NCBI GenBank assembly: GCA_022562335.1
Contig: JADFPM010000034.1
Span: 1 to 14,623 of the forward strand
Reading direction: 5' to 3'
Length of the DNA stretch: 14,623 nt
Source of the DNA: Chloroflexota bacterium
GTDB lineage: Bacteria > Chloroflexota > Dehalococcoidia > Lucifugimonadales > UBA3495
In this document: positions 1-5,490 of the stretch, in pieces
How positions within the stretch are numbered: position 1 is the first letter of the stretch
Layout of the letters: each line of letters opens with the position of its first letter
Notes under the pieces: model-generated
What the model saw: the letters and a program-made list of their open reading frames with translations, nothing else
Databases searched by the model: none
What the model was told of the DNA's origin: nothing
Program-made: the position numbers and the translations under genes

Positions 1-59
1 ATGATGGAACCGATCAACGGAAACAGGGGCACTAGAAATGCTAATTGAAACAGGTCCAT
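1..59 (-). CDS. nuoL: NADH-quinone oxidoreductase subunit L, 5' fragment (cut by window edge)
   Basis: An ATG at 59-57 opens a frame that runs off the window after 19 codons and reads MDLFQLAFLVPLFPLIGSI. A short hydrophobic start with a Pro-rich 'LVPLFPLIG' stretch is what NuoL, the large antiporter-like membrane subunit of respiratory complex I, has in its first transmembrane helix. The start lies 7 nt after the nuoK stop, and nuoK-nuoL is the standard order of complex I operons, so context supports the call strongly even though only a few residues are visible. The RBS is weak: a GGGA overlaps the nuoK stop. Another membrane protein is possible on the residues alone. Confidence 0.72.
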   Translation of the reverse strand, partial: MDLFQLAFLVPLFPLIGSI

Positions 60-66
60 AAAATCC

Positions 67-369
67 CTACCACTTCATCAGGTTGAATTCATCCAGGTTC
101 ACCGTGGGCTTGTTGCGGAACATGGCGATCACAATCGCCAGCCCGACCGAAACCTCCGCCGCGGCCACGGCCATCACCATGAAGCTGAAAATCTGGCCGT
201 CATGTTGGTTCAGGTAACGGTCGAAGGCGATCAGGGAAATGTTGACCGCGTTGAGCATGATCTCAACAGACATGAACACGACGATGGCGTTTCTGCGGAT
301 CAAGACCCCCAGCACACCTATGGAAAACAGAGTCGCGCTCAAAATCAGAAAATGAGATAAAGGCACCAT
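67..369 (-). CDS. nuoK: NADH-quinone oxidoreductase subunit K
   Basis: NuoK is a small membrane subunit of the proton-pumping arm of complex I (homologue of mitochondrial ND4L). The protein is 100 residues, the usual family length, with three hydrophobic helices at roughly residues 5-24, 28-48 and 60-84. The two buried glutamates essential in the family are at the expected places, Glu36 (in SVEIMLN) and Glu72 (in AAAEVSVGLA), so the protein looks functional. It starts with ATG 3 nt after the stop of the upstream nuoJ-type frame and ends 7 nt before nuoL, so it is part of a nuoJ-K-L unit. No strong SD is visible; translation may be coupled to the gene before it. Nothing in the sequence looks damaged. 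Confidence 0.96.
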   Translation of the reverse strand: MVPLSHFLILSATLFSIGVLGVLIRRNAIVVFMSVEIMLNAVNISLIAFDRYLNQHDGQIFSFMVMAVAAAEVSVGLAIVIAMFRNKPTVNLDEFNLMKW

Positions 370-372
370 GAG

Positions 373-936
373 TCAGTCCACTTTCGATTTCGCTAAAACC
401 ACCGCACCTATCATGGCCACCAGCAGTAGGATGGAGGCCACTTCAAAGGGCAAAACAAAGTCCGTAAACAGGGCTCTGCCCACTTCGGCGACGGTCCCAA
501 AACTATCCGGTACCTTGGCCGGCGAATTGAACTCGGTGCTGGAAGTGATATCGAGGAATTTGTACAGGACCCCGATGATCAGAAGGCCGGCGGTAACGGA
601 TAAAAACAGATTTCGGTCGCGGGCTTTCCATTCCTTGTCGTCGTCACTCAAATTGAGGAGCATGATGACGAACATGAACAGGACCATGATGGCGCCCGCG
701 TAAATGATGACCTGCAGGGCCGCCAGGAAATGCGCCTGCAGAAGCACAAACACTGCGGCCAGGCACAACATCATTCCGATCAGGGACACCGCGGACCCGA
801 TAGGACTGTTGTTGAACACCACCAGCATCGCCAGCGTGAACAGAATCTTGGCGCGCAGGTCCGGCAAGCTAAAAGCGTCAATTGCCGCCTGAACTAAACG
901 GGGATACCGCCCTCCCTGGGTCTCGGCCGCCATCAT
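373..936 (-). CDS. nuoJ: Chimeric frame: SecY N-terminus fused in frame to NADH-quinone oxidoreductase subunit J
   Basis: This 187-residue frame has two origins. Residues 1-41 read like the start of SecY, the protein-translocation channel: an amphipathic lead-in, then 'LPDLRAKILFTLAMLVVF', close to the SecY pattern D(I/L)R.KI.FTL.ML.VFR. From about residue 42 it is NuoJ (ND6-like complex I subunit): 'NNSPIGSAVSLIGMMLCL', then the hallmark 'LAALQVIIYAGAIMVLF' at 71-87 and a C-terminal helix 'FEVASILLLVAMIGAVVL'. The usual first helix of NuoJ is missing, and SecY supplies only about 11 hydrophobic residues (31-41) before the Asn pair. Start: tandem ATGs at 936 and 933, 5 nt after the rplO stop, with a GAGGAG inside the rplO end, as expected for secY. 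The frame continues to nuoK and nuoL. The NuoJ part is certain; whether the fusion is biological or an assembly join is open. Confidence 0.9.
   Translation of the reverse strand: MMAAETQGGRYPRLVQAAIDAFSLPDLRAKILFTLAMLVVFNNSPIGSAVSLIGMMLCLAAVFVLLQAHFLAALQVIIYAGAIMVLFMFVIMLLNLSDDDKEWKARDRNLFLSVTAGLLIIGVLYKFLDITSSTEFNSPAKVPDSFGTVAEVGRALFTDFVLPFEVASILLLVAMIGAVVLAKSKVD
814..936 (-). pseudogene. secY: secY 5' fragment (about 41 codons) at the head of the chimeric frame
   Basis: This is the part of the chimeric frame that resembles SecY. It sits exactly where secY belongs, directly after rplO, with the short spacing and the SD expected of that gene. Known bacterial SecY proteins have an N-terminal helix, then '(D)(I/L)R.K..FTL.ML..FR(I/F)GA.IPVPG'. 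Here the match runs through 'LVVF' and stops where the invariant Arg and the IPVPG loop should follow; two Asn codons and NuoJ sequence come instead. None of the other SecY helices or the plug is present, so no translocase function is possible from this fragment. A complete secY must exist elsewhere in the genome if this join is real. Confidence 0.8.
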
Positions 937-941
937 GCCGG

Positions 942-1385
942 TTACAGCTCCTCTACCCTTCCACCTGCCGCCTCTATTCTTTCCTTAGCGGAGCGCGTGA
1001 ATTTGTGGGCGGCCACGGTCACCGCTTTGGTGATCTCACCGTTGCCCACGACCTTCACAGGTTGCTTCAAATTTCGCAAGATCTGCTTATCGACCAGGTC
1101 CTCGGGCGTTATCCTCTGGCCGTCGTCAAAGCCGTTCAGGGCGTCCAGGCCGACCAGGGAATAATAGACTTTAAAGATGTTGGTAAATCCCCTTAACATG
1201 GGGAGACCTTTGATCAGGGGCAACTGGCCCCCTTCAAAACCTTTCTGGGAACTGTGTCCGGCGCGGGATTTTTGGCCTTTCATACCCCGGCCAGCGGTAC
1301 TGCCCTGACCGGCGGCATCGCCCCTGCCGATACGCTTTCTTCGCTTTCTGGCGCCTTTAGGAGGGGCCAGTCTATGCTCCATCAT
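942..1385 (-). CDS. rplO: 50S ribosomal protein L15
   Basis: L15 binds 23S rRNA late in large-subunit assembly. The protein is 147 residues, the normal bacterial length. The basic Gly-rich N-terminus 'GRGDAAGQGSTAGRGMKGQKSR' region (residues about 20-41) and the C-terminal signature with 'VVGNGEITKAVTV' and 'IEAAGGRVEEL' are both present. Two adjacent ATG codons (1385 and 1382) could start it; an AAGAGG at 1394-1399 is 8 nt from the first. It follows rpmD with a 65-nt gap, the standard spc-operon order, and is the last intact ribosomal gene before the secY'-nuoJ chimera, whose start is 5 nt beyond its stop. Confidence 0.98.
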   Translation of the reverse strand: MMEHRLAPPKGARKRRKRIGRGDAAGQGSTAGRGMKGQKSRAGHSSQKGFEGGQLPLIKGLPMLRGFTNIFKVYYSLVGLDALNGFDDGQRITPEDLVDKQILRNLKQPVKVVGNGEITKAVTVAAHKFTRSAKERIEAAGGRVEEL

Positions 1386-1450
1386 CCGTTGTGCCTCTTA
1401 GGATATCTATCCGGTTTCAGTTTAAATGCCAATCGGGTTGATTTTTGCTT

Positions 1451-1633
1451 CTACTCGATGGCTTCGACGATCACCAAGTGGGGAACCTTGTTCACCATCC
1501 CGCGTATCGACGGCGTGTCCCCATGGATCACGCTGTGATTGAGGCGGTGCAACCCCAAGGATTTGATGATCCGGCGCTGAGACTCGGGGCAACCGATCCA
1601 ACTCTTTTTCCAGGTGATTTTAAGTTGAGCCAT
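1451..1633 (-). CDS. rpmD: 50S ribosomal protein L30
   Basis: L30 is a small peripheral protein of the large subunit. At 60 residues it matches the short bacterial form. It opens 'AQLKITWKKSWIGCPESQ' (the family pattern K(I/V)T...S.IG....Q) and has the conserved middle 'LGLHRLNHSV' and end 'VNKVPHLVIVEAIE'. The ATG at 1633 has AGGGA upstream at about 7 nt. It lies between rpsE (88-nt gap) and rplO (65-nt gap), the usual neighbours. Trp residues replace Arg/Leu at two positions near the start compared with the E. coli protein as I remember it, which is a minor variation. Confidence 0.97.
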   Translation of the reverse strand: MAQLKITWKKSWIGCPESQRRIIKSLGLHRLNHSVIHGDTPSIRGMVNKVPHLVIVEAIE

Positions 1634-1721
1634 GATAATCCCTAAAGGATTGGTCCTACCTTTCTGATCTATTCAGTTTTTCTACTCAGCCTTTCGACTC
1701 AGCTTTCGATGCGAACACCGG

Positions 1722-2270
1722 TCATCTACGGGCGGTGGCGACAGGCGTGGCGGCGGCCATTGCGGCGGCTCTCTTCGCCAATTCGACCTCCGGGTCCCGG
1801 AGCTGTCGCAATGCCTCCAACGTGGCATAGACCATGTTGATCGGATTACGAGAACCCAAAGTTTTGCCCACCACATCTTTCACCCCGGCCAGTTCCAAAA
1901 TGGCCCTCATCGCTGCGGCGGCAATGACTCCGGTGCCTTCACGGGCCGGTTTGATTATCACAATGGTAGCGCCCTTTTTCACCGTGATCATCTGGGGAAT
2001 GGTGCTTCCCTTCATGGGGACCGTTATGGTGTTGGCCCGGGCAATAGCATTGCCCTTCCTGACGGCATCGGGGATCACCAAAGCCTTTCCGAGGCCCGCG
2101 CCAACCTGGCCCTGTCCATCGCCAACCACCACCAAGGCGTTAAACCTCATGCGGCGGCCACCTTTGACGACTTTGGCAATGCGCCGGGTATAGACCACAC
2201 GCTCGGAAAATCCGCCTGTTTCCTCGTAGCGTTGCCGCCCAAAGGAACCTCGGTCACCGAAAGACTGCAT
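1722..2270 (-). CDS. rpsE: 30S ribosomal protein S5
   Basis: S5 sits at the mRNA entry side of the small subunit and affects decoding accuracy. The 182-residue protein has the N-terminal double-stranded-RNA-binding-like domain signature 'VVKGGRRMRFNALVVVGD' followed by 'GQVGAGLGKA' (residues about 35-63) and the C-terminal domain with 'GVIAAAAMRAILELAGVKDV' and 'GSRNPINMVYATLEAL'. The Ala-rich end (residues about 165-182) extends slightly beyond the E. coli length (166). ATG at 2270, with GGAGGA about 11 nt upstream. The gaps are 65 nt to rplR and 88 nt to rpmD. The fold and motifs look complete. Confidence 0.98.
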   Translation of the reverse strand: MQSFGDRGSFGRQRYEETGGFSERVVYTRRIAKVVKGGRRMRFNALVVVGDGQGQVGAGLGKALVIPDAVRKGNAIARANTITVPMKGSTIPQMITVKKGATIVIIKPAREGTGVIAAAAMRAILELAGVKDVVGKTLGSRNPINMVYATLEALRQLRDPEVELAKRAAAMAAATPVATARR

Positions 2271-2335
2271 TAGAAATCTATTCCTCCGAAATTAAACAGC
2301 GGCTCGGCCGCTTGCCCCGATCACTTGTAAAATAT

Positions 2336-2698
2336 CTAGAAAACGATGCCTTCCGCTCGGCTTGCTTCGGCCAACGCTTTGACCCTGCCGTGGAACTTGT
2401 ACCCACCCCGGTCGAAAACCACCGTGGTAACTCCCACGGCCTTGGCCCTTTCGGCCACCAGTTTCCCCACCGCAGCCGCCGCTCCGATCTTGGAGGTTCC
2501 GTCTCCCGGTTTGACCGCCTCATGGCTGGAGGCAGCGGCCAGTGTGTTGCCCGCGGTATCGTCGATGACCTGGGCATAGATATGCTTCAGGCTACGAAAA
2601 ACACACAACCTGGGCCGGGCTGCGTTTCCCGACAGCTTTTTCCGCAACCGGATGTGGCGGACTGTCCTGAGTTTGACTGCGTTTCTATCCTTGGGCAT
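2336..2698 (-). CDS. rplR: 50S ribosomal protein L18
   Basis: L18 binds 5S rRNA in the central protuberance. I start it at the ATG at 2698 (120 residues, the family length), giving 'MPKDRNAVKLRTVRHIRLRKKL', a typical basic N-terminus. A GGAGAG lies 10 nt upstream. The frame stays open for 43 more codons up to 2827, but that part would overlap the end of rplF and has no L18 character. The core shows 'RPRLCVFRSLKHIYAQVIDD' and the C-terminal 'VVFDRGGYKFHGRVKALAE', the most conserved L18 segment. It lies between rplF (46-nt gap) and rpsE (65-nt gap), the normal order. Confidence 0.97.
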   Translation of the reverse strand: MPKDRNAVKLRTVRHIRLRKKLSGNAARPRLCVFRSLKHIYAQVIDDTAGNTLAAASSHEAVKPGDGTSKIGAAAAVGKLVAERAKAVGVTTVVFDRGGYKFHGRVKALAEASRAEGIVF

Positions 2699-2708
2699 TC
2701 GCTTTTGA

Positions 2709-2714
2709 CTCTCC
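2709..2714 (-). promoter_or_regulatory. Shine-Dalgarno GGAGAG that fixes the rplR start
   Basis: GGAGAG on the minus strand is 10 nt upstream of the ATG at 2698. It supports the 120-residue L18 over the longer open frame that would begin at 2827. Confidence 0.75.
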
Positions 2715-2744
2715 GGAATGTTGAGGGAAACTGCCCGGCCGCAC

Positions 2745-3326
2745 CTAGGCTTTGCGAGCCGCTGCCTTTCCAGGTTTGAGATGCAGAATCTCGTCGGAAT
2801 ACCTGATTCCCTTCTCTTTATAGGCATTGGGCGGCCGTACTTTTCTCACCTGAGCCGCCAAGCTGCCCACTAGTTGTTTATCGATCCCACGGACGTGGAC
2901 CCGGTTGTTGCCTTCCACTTCCATGGTGACGCCTTCTGGAGGATGGATCTCCACCGTGTGGGAATAGCCCACGCTGAGGGTGATGCCGTCACCAGTCACC
3001 TGGACCCGGTAACCGACACCCATCAACTCCAAAGTCTTGGTATAGCCTTCGGTGACTCCGGTAACGGCATTGGCGATCAAACTCCTGGTCAATCCGTGCA
3101 ACGACCGGTGGAATTTGCGCTGGGAAAGGCGCTCCACTATCACATTGCCGTCTTCCAACCGCACATTGACCTCCGGATGGTAGGTCTGGGTCAAGGAGCC
3201 CAGCGGTCCTTTGACCGTAACCTCTCCGGAGCCGATTTCCACCTCAACCCCGGCGGGCACCGGGATGGGTTTCCTGCCTATGCGGGAGAGTGTTCGCTGT
3301 TCGCCTTGGACGCCGTTACCAGACAT
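2745..3326 (-). CDS. rplF: 50S ribosomal protein L6
   Basis: L6 lies near the factor-binding site of the large subunit, next to the sarcin-ricin loop. The protein has 193 residues and two repeated domains; 'SRIGRKPIPVPAGV' marks the usual N-terminus, 'GVGYRVQV' lies between the domains and 'PPNAYKEKGIRYSDE' is the C-terminal signature. The position that is Met in most L6 proteins is a CTC (Leu13) here, not a start codon, and no GTG or TTG lies between it and the ATG at 3326. Translation must therefore begin 12 codons early, inside the end of rpsH, with an 11-nt overlap. A GGAGGAGA at 3338-3345 supports that start. The extra residues 'MSGNGVQGEQRT' are unusual for the family. Confidence 0.97.
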   Translation of the reverse strand: MSGNGVQGEQRTLSRIGRKPIPVPAGVEVEIGSGEVTVKGPLGSLTQTYHPEVNVRLEDGNVIVERLSQRKFHRSLHGLTRSLIANAVTGVTEGYTKTLELMGVGYRVQVTGDGITLSVGYSHTVEIHPPEGVTMEVEGNNRVHVRGIDKQLVGSLAAQVRKVRPPNAYKEKGIRYSDEILHLKPGKAAARKA

Positions 3327-3714
3327 AACAGATCAATTCTCCTCCGACACCTTCACGCCACGCCTGCCGGCCGGACATGACCCCGTTGGATGTCGAAACT
3401 ACAGCTATGCCCAAACCGCCATAGACCCGCGGGATCTCCCCGCGGCCCACATAGATCCTGAGGCCCGGCTTGCTGACGCGTTTCAATCCTACTATGGCCG
3501 GTTCGCGGTGTTCCCGGTAGGCCAGATGCACCCTTAACATCTGGTGGAGTTTGCCCCGAGGGGTATCAAAATCACGGATAAATCCCTGCTCCTTGAATAT
3601 CCTGGCGATGGACACCTTCATCTTGGAGTGGGGCATCGTGACGGTTTCGTGGCGCATTTGAATCGCGTTTCGGATGCGCGTTAACATGTCGGCTATTGGA
3701 TCGGTGACTGGCAT
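3316..3714 (-). CDS. rpsH: 30S ribosomal protein S8
   Basis: S8 binds the central domain of 16S rRNA early in assembly and is the classic translational repressor of the spc operon in E. coli; whether it is here cannot be judged. At 132 residues it matches the family. It opens 'PVTDPIADMLTRIRNA' and closes 'GVGGELICYVW', both standard S8 signatures. ATG at 3714; 83 nt separate it from rpsN. Its last 11 nt overlap the start of rplF, and the rplF SD lies inside the codons for its C-terminal 'GVGGEL', so the two are probably translationally coupled. Confidence 0.98.
   Translation of the reverse strand: MPVTDPIADMLTRIRNAIQMRHETVTMPHSKMKVSIARIFKEQGFIRDFDTPRGKLHQMLRVHLAYREHREPAIVGLKRVSKPGLRIYVGRGEIPRVYGGLGIAVVSTSNGVMSGRQAWREGVGGELICYVW
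3338..3345 (-). promoter_or_regulatory. Shine-Dalgarno GGAGGAGA for rplF inside rpsH
   Basis: A strong SD on the minus strand lies 11 nt before the ATG at 3326. It supports the early L6 start that overlaps rpsH, in line with the absence of any start codon at the usual L6 N-terminus. Confidence 0.7.
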
Positions 3715-3797
3715 ATCTTTAACCTTGCTGCCTGTGCCTCTGGGTTGCCTCTTTCAGGGCGTTCCCCCATACGGCCAGGCGATCTAAAAACTGCGAT

Positions 3798-3983
3798 CTA
3801 CAAACTACCTTTTCGCACCCCGGGCAATTCACCGGCCAGGGCCAGCTGTCTGAAGCAGATCCGGCACAGGCCAAAATAGCGAATGTACGCCCTGGGCCGG
3901 CCGCACCGGTGGCAGCGGCTGTTTTTGCGCACGGGATATTTGGGCTCCCGCAACCACTTTTGAATTTTGGATGCCTTGGCCAC
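3798..3983 (-). CDS. rpsN: 30S ribosomal protein S14, zinc-binding (type Z)
   Basis: S14 is in the head of the small subunit. This is the short zinc-ribbon (C+) form, 61 residues, with cysteines at 24, 27, 40 and 43 (CHRC and CRIC) that can hold one zinc ion. The conserved 'GRPRAYIRYFGLCRICFR' links the two knuckles and the end 'GELPGVRKGSL' is typical. The start is GTG at 3983, 10 nt after the rplE stop, with GGGAGG only about 4-5 nt away. The Zn form, rather than the longer Cys-less form, is usual in Chloroflexota, Firmicutes, Actinobacteria and Thermus, and argues against Gammaproteobacteria. Confidence 0.98.
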   Translation of the reverse strand: MAKASKIQKWLREPKYPVRKNSRCHRCGRPRAYIRYFGLCRICFRQLALAGELPGVRKGSL

Positions 3984-3993
3984 TGGGCCTCCC

Positions 3994-4812
3994 TTACGTT
4001 TCCTTGATGAATGGCATCCCGTACAGCTCCAGCAGACGGATGGCCTCGGAATCGTTTCTCGCGGACGTGGTTATGGTCACCTGCAGACCCCGTAGCCGGT
4101 CGATTTGGTTGTAATCGATCTCAGGGAATATGATCTGCTCCCGAATGCCCATGGAAAAATTCCCGCGGCCGTCGAACCCTCCGCGGGGAAGTCCTCTAAA
4201 GTCTCTGATACGGGGCAGGGCCGTGTTGATGAACCGGTCTAGAAAGTGATACATGCGGGCCCCCCGCAGGGTGACCGAGGTCCCTATTTGGTTGCCTTCA
4301 CGTAACTTGAATCCCGCTATGGATTTCCGCGCCCGGGTGATCACCGGTTTTTGGCCGGCGATGGTCCCCAGGTCACGGGTGGCGTTCTCCATCGCGCGGC
4401 CGTTGGTCAAGGCCTCACCCAGGCCGATGTTAAGCACTATCTTTTGGACTTTGGGCACTTGCATGGGGTTGGTGAACCCAAAATCCCGCATCATGCTGGG
4501 AATGATCTCATCACGGTACATGGCCCGCAGCCGAGGGGAAGGAACATCCCCATCCCCGTCTTCGGCGGCAGTTTCCTCGGCAGCCGCGGCAGTGGCCCTG
4601 CGGCCACGGGCCGGCCGGGTTCCCGAGGCTGCGCGCTGGCGCCGCCGGGCCGGTGGCGGAGCCTCATCCGGTTGACTTTCCTGGGGTGTCTCTCCGGAAT
4701 CGCCGTCCTGGGCAATTTCGGCTACCGCATCTTCTTCCTGATTCGAGGCGTCTGACTGGGAAGTCTCTTCGGGTTCGCCCGTTGTTTCCTCCATCTGATC
4801 GCTATGCAACAT
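3994..4812 (-). CDS. rplE: 50S ribosomal protein L5 with a long N-terminal extension
   Basis: L5 binds 5S rRNA and forms the intersubunit bridge to S13. The L5 core is residues about 93-272 (180 residues, the full family length), starting 'PRLRAMYRDEIIPSMM', with 'VPKVQKIVLNIGLGEA' and the end 'RLLELYGMPF'. In front are about 92 extra residues: an acidic part (8-50, rich in Glu, Asp, Gln, Ser), a basic patch with 8 Arg in residues 56-72, then an Ala/acidic linker (73-90). The ATG at 4812 has AGGAAG 9 nt upstream, so the extension is probably translated; it overlaps the rplX stop by 11 nt. Other starts, ATG at 4794 (Met7) and ATG at 4521 (Met98), have no SD that I can see, and the second would cut the conserved 'PRLRA'. 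The role of the extension is unknown. Confidence 0.96.
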   Translation of the reverse strand: MLHSDQMEETTGEPEETSQSDASNQEEDAVAEIAQDGDSGETPQESQPDEAPPPARRRQRAASGTRPARGRRATAAAAEETAAEDGDGDVPSPRLRAMYRDEIIPSMMRDFGFTNPMQVPKVQKIVLNIGLGEALTNGRAMENATRDLGTIAGQKPVITRARKSIAGFKLREGNQIGTSVTLRGARMYHFLDRFINTALPRIRDFRGLPRGGFDGRGNFSMGIREQIIFPEIDYNQIDRLRGLQVTITTSARNDSEAIRLLELYGMPFIKET

Positions 4813-5122
4813 CGTCGATGACTTCCTGACACTTGGGACAGCTTCTAACCCGGGAGCCCGTCTCTAGGAAAACTATCTTCGGCTTGGTGGGCTGGTTGCA
4901 TTTATTGCACAGCAGCACGACGTTTGAGACGTGGATGGCCGCTTCCTGCTGTATACGGCCTGCTTGACGTACCCCGGGCCGGGGCTTGACGTGCCTGGTG
5001 ACCATGTTTACACCCTCTACCACCACCCGGTTCGTCTTGGTGTCTTGCCTATCCACCCTGCCGGTTTTGCCTTTATCCTTTCCGGCCACCACCAAAACGG
5101 TGTCCCCGCTGCGGATGCGCAT
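4802..5122 (-). CDS. rplX: 50S ribosomal protein L24, four-cysteine form
   Basis: L24 starts large-subunit assembly and lies near the exit tunnel. The 106-residue protein has an N-terminal KOW motif ('IRSGDTVLVVAGKDKGKTG', residues about 3-21). Its C-terminal half has Cys pairs at 72/75 (CNKC) and 95/98 (CPKC), the zinc-type pattern found in many, but not all, bacterial L24 proteins. Its ATG overlaps the rplN stop by one base (TAATG), which favours coupled translation, and its stop overlaps the start of the extended rplE by 11 nt. Order and length are standard. Confidence 0.98.
   Translation of the reverse strand: MRIRSGDTVLVVAGKDKGKTGRVDRQDTKTNRVVVEGVNMVTRHVKPRPGVRQAGRIQQEAAIHVSNVVLLCNKCNQPTKPKIVFLETGSRVRSCPKCQEVIDDVA
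4822..4827 (-). promoter_or_regulatory. Shine-Dalgarno AGGAAG supporting the extended L5 start
   Basis: AGGAAG on the minus strand, inside the end of rplX, is 9 nt upstream of the ATG at 4812. It favours translation of the whole N-terminal extension of L5. Confidence 0.6.
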
Positions 5123-5490
5123 TATACCACCTCCGGAGCCAGGGAAATGATGCGCATGAACCCTTTGTCCCGTAGCTCGCGGGCCACCGGTCCGAAGATC
5201 CGGGTGCCCCGGGGCAGCTGGTTTTCCAGAAGCAACACGGCGGCATTGTCGTCAAATTTGATGTAGGTGCCGTCGGGCCGGCGCCTGCCTTGGGCCTGGC
5301 GGATCACCACCGCCCTCACCACCTCGCCCTTCCTGACCGGCGAATTGGGCGCTGCTTCCCGGACGTTGCAAACCACGATATCGCCCACGTGGGCGTACCT
5401 GCGGCGGCCGCTGCCCGGTATATTTATCAAGCGGATGACTTTAGCTCCGCTATTGTCCGCCACCGTCAGGCGGGTATAGGTCTGAATCAT
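5122..5490 (-). CDS. rplN: 50S ribosomal protein L14
   Basis: L14 contacts 16S rRNA in intersubunit bridges and is the docking site of the silencing factor RsfS. The 122 residues match the family, with 'MIQTYTRLTVADNSGAK' at the start, 'RRRYAHVGDIVVCNVREA' and 'PRGTRIFGPVARELR' near the end. It overlaps rpsQ upstream by 4 nt (ATGA) and rplX downstream by 1 nt (TAATG), so it is tightly coupled on both sides. This matters because the preceding gene ends in the long acidic tail of S17: ribosomes must read through the tail to restart here. Confidence 0.98.
   Translation of the reverse strand: MIQTYTRLTVADNSGAKVIRLINIPGSGRRRYAHVGDIVVCNVREAAPNSPVRKGEVVRAVVIRQAQGRRRPDGTYIKFDDNAAVLLLENQLPRGTRIFGPVARELRDKGFMRIISLAPEVV

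Noticed and set aside
2699..2827. Longer N-terminus for rplR
   Set aside because: It overlaps the end of rplF and has no L18 features; the SD at 2709-2714 and family length support the ATG at 2698.
4802..5122. Four cysteines in L24 as a novel zinc site
   Set aside because: Paired CxxC motifs occur in many bacterial L24 proteins, so this is a known family variation.
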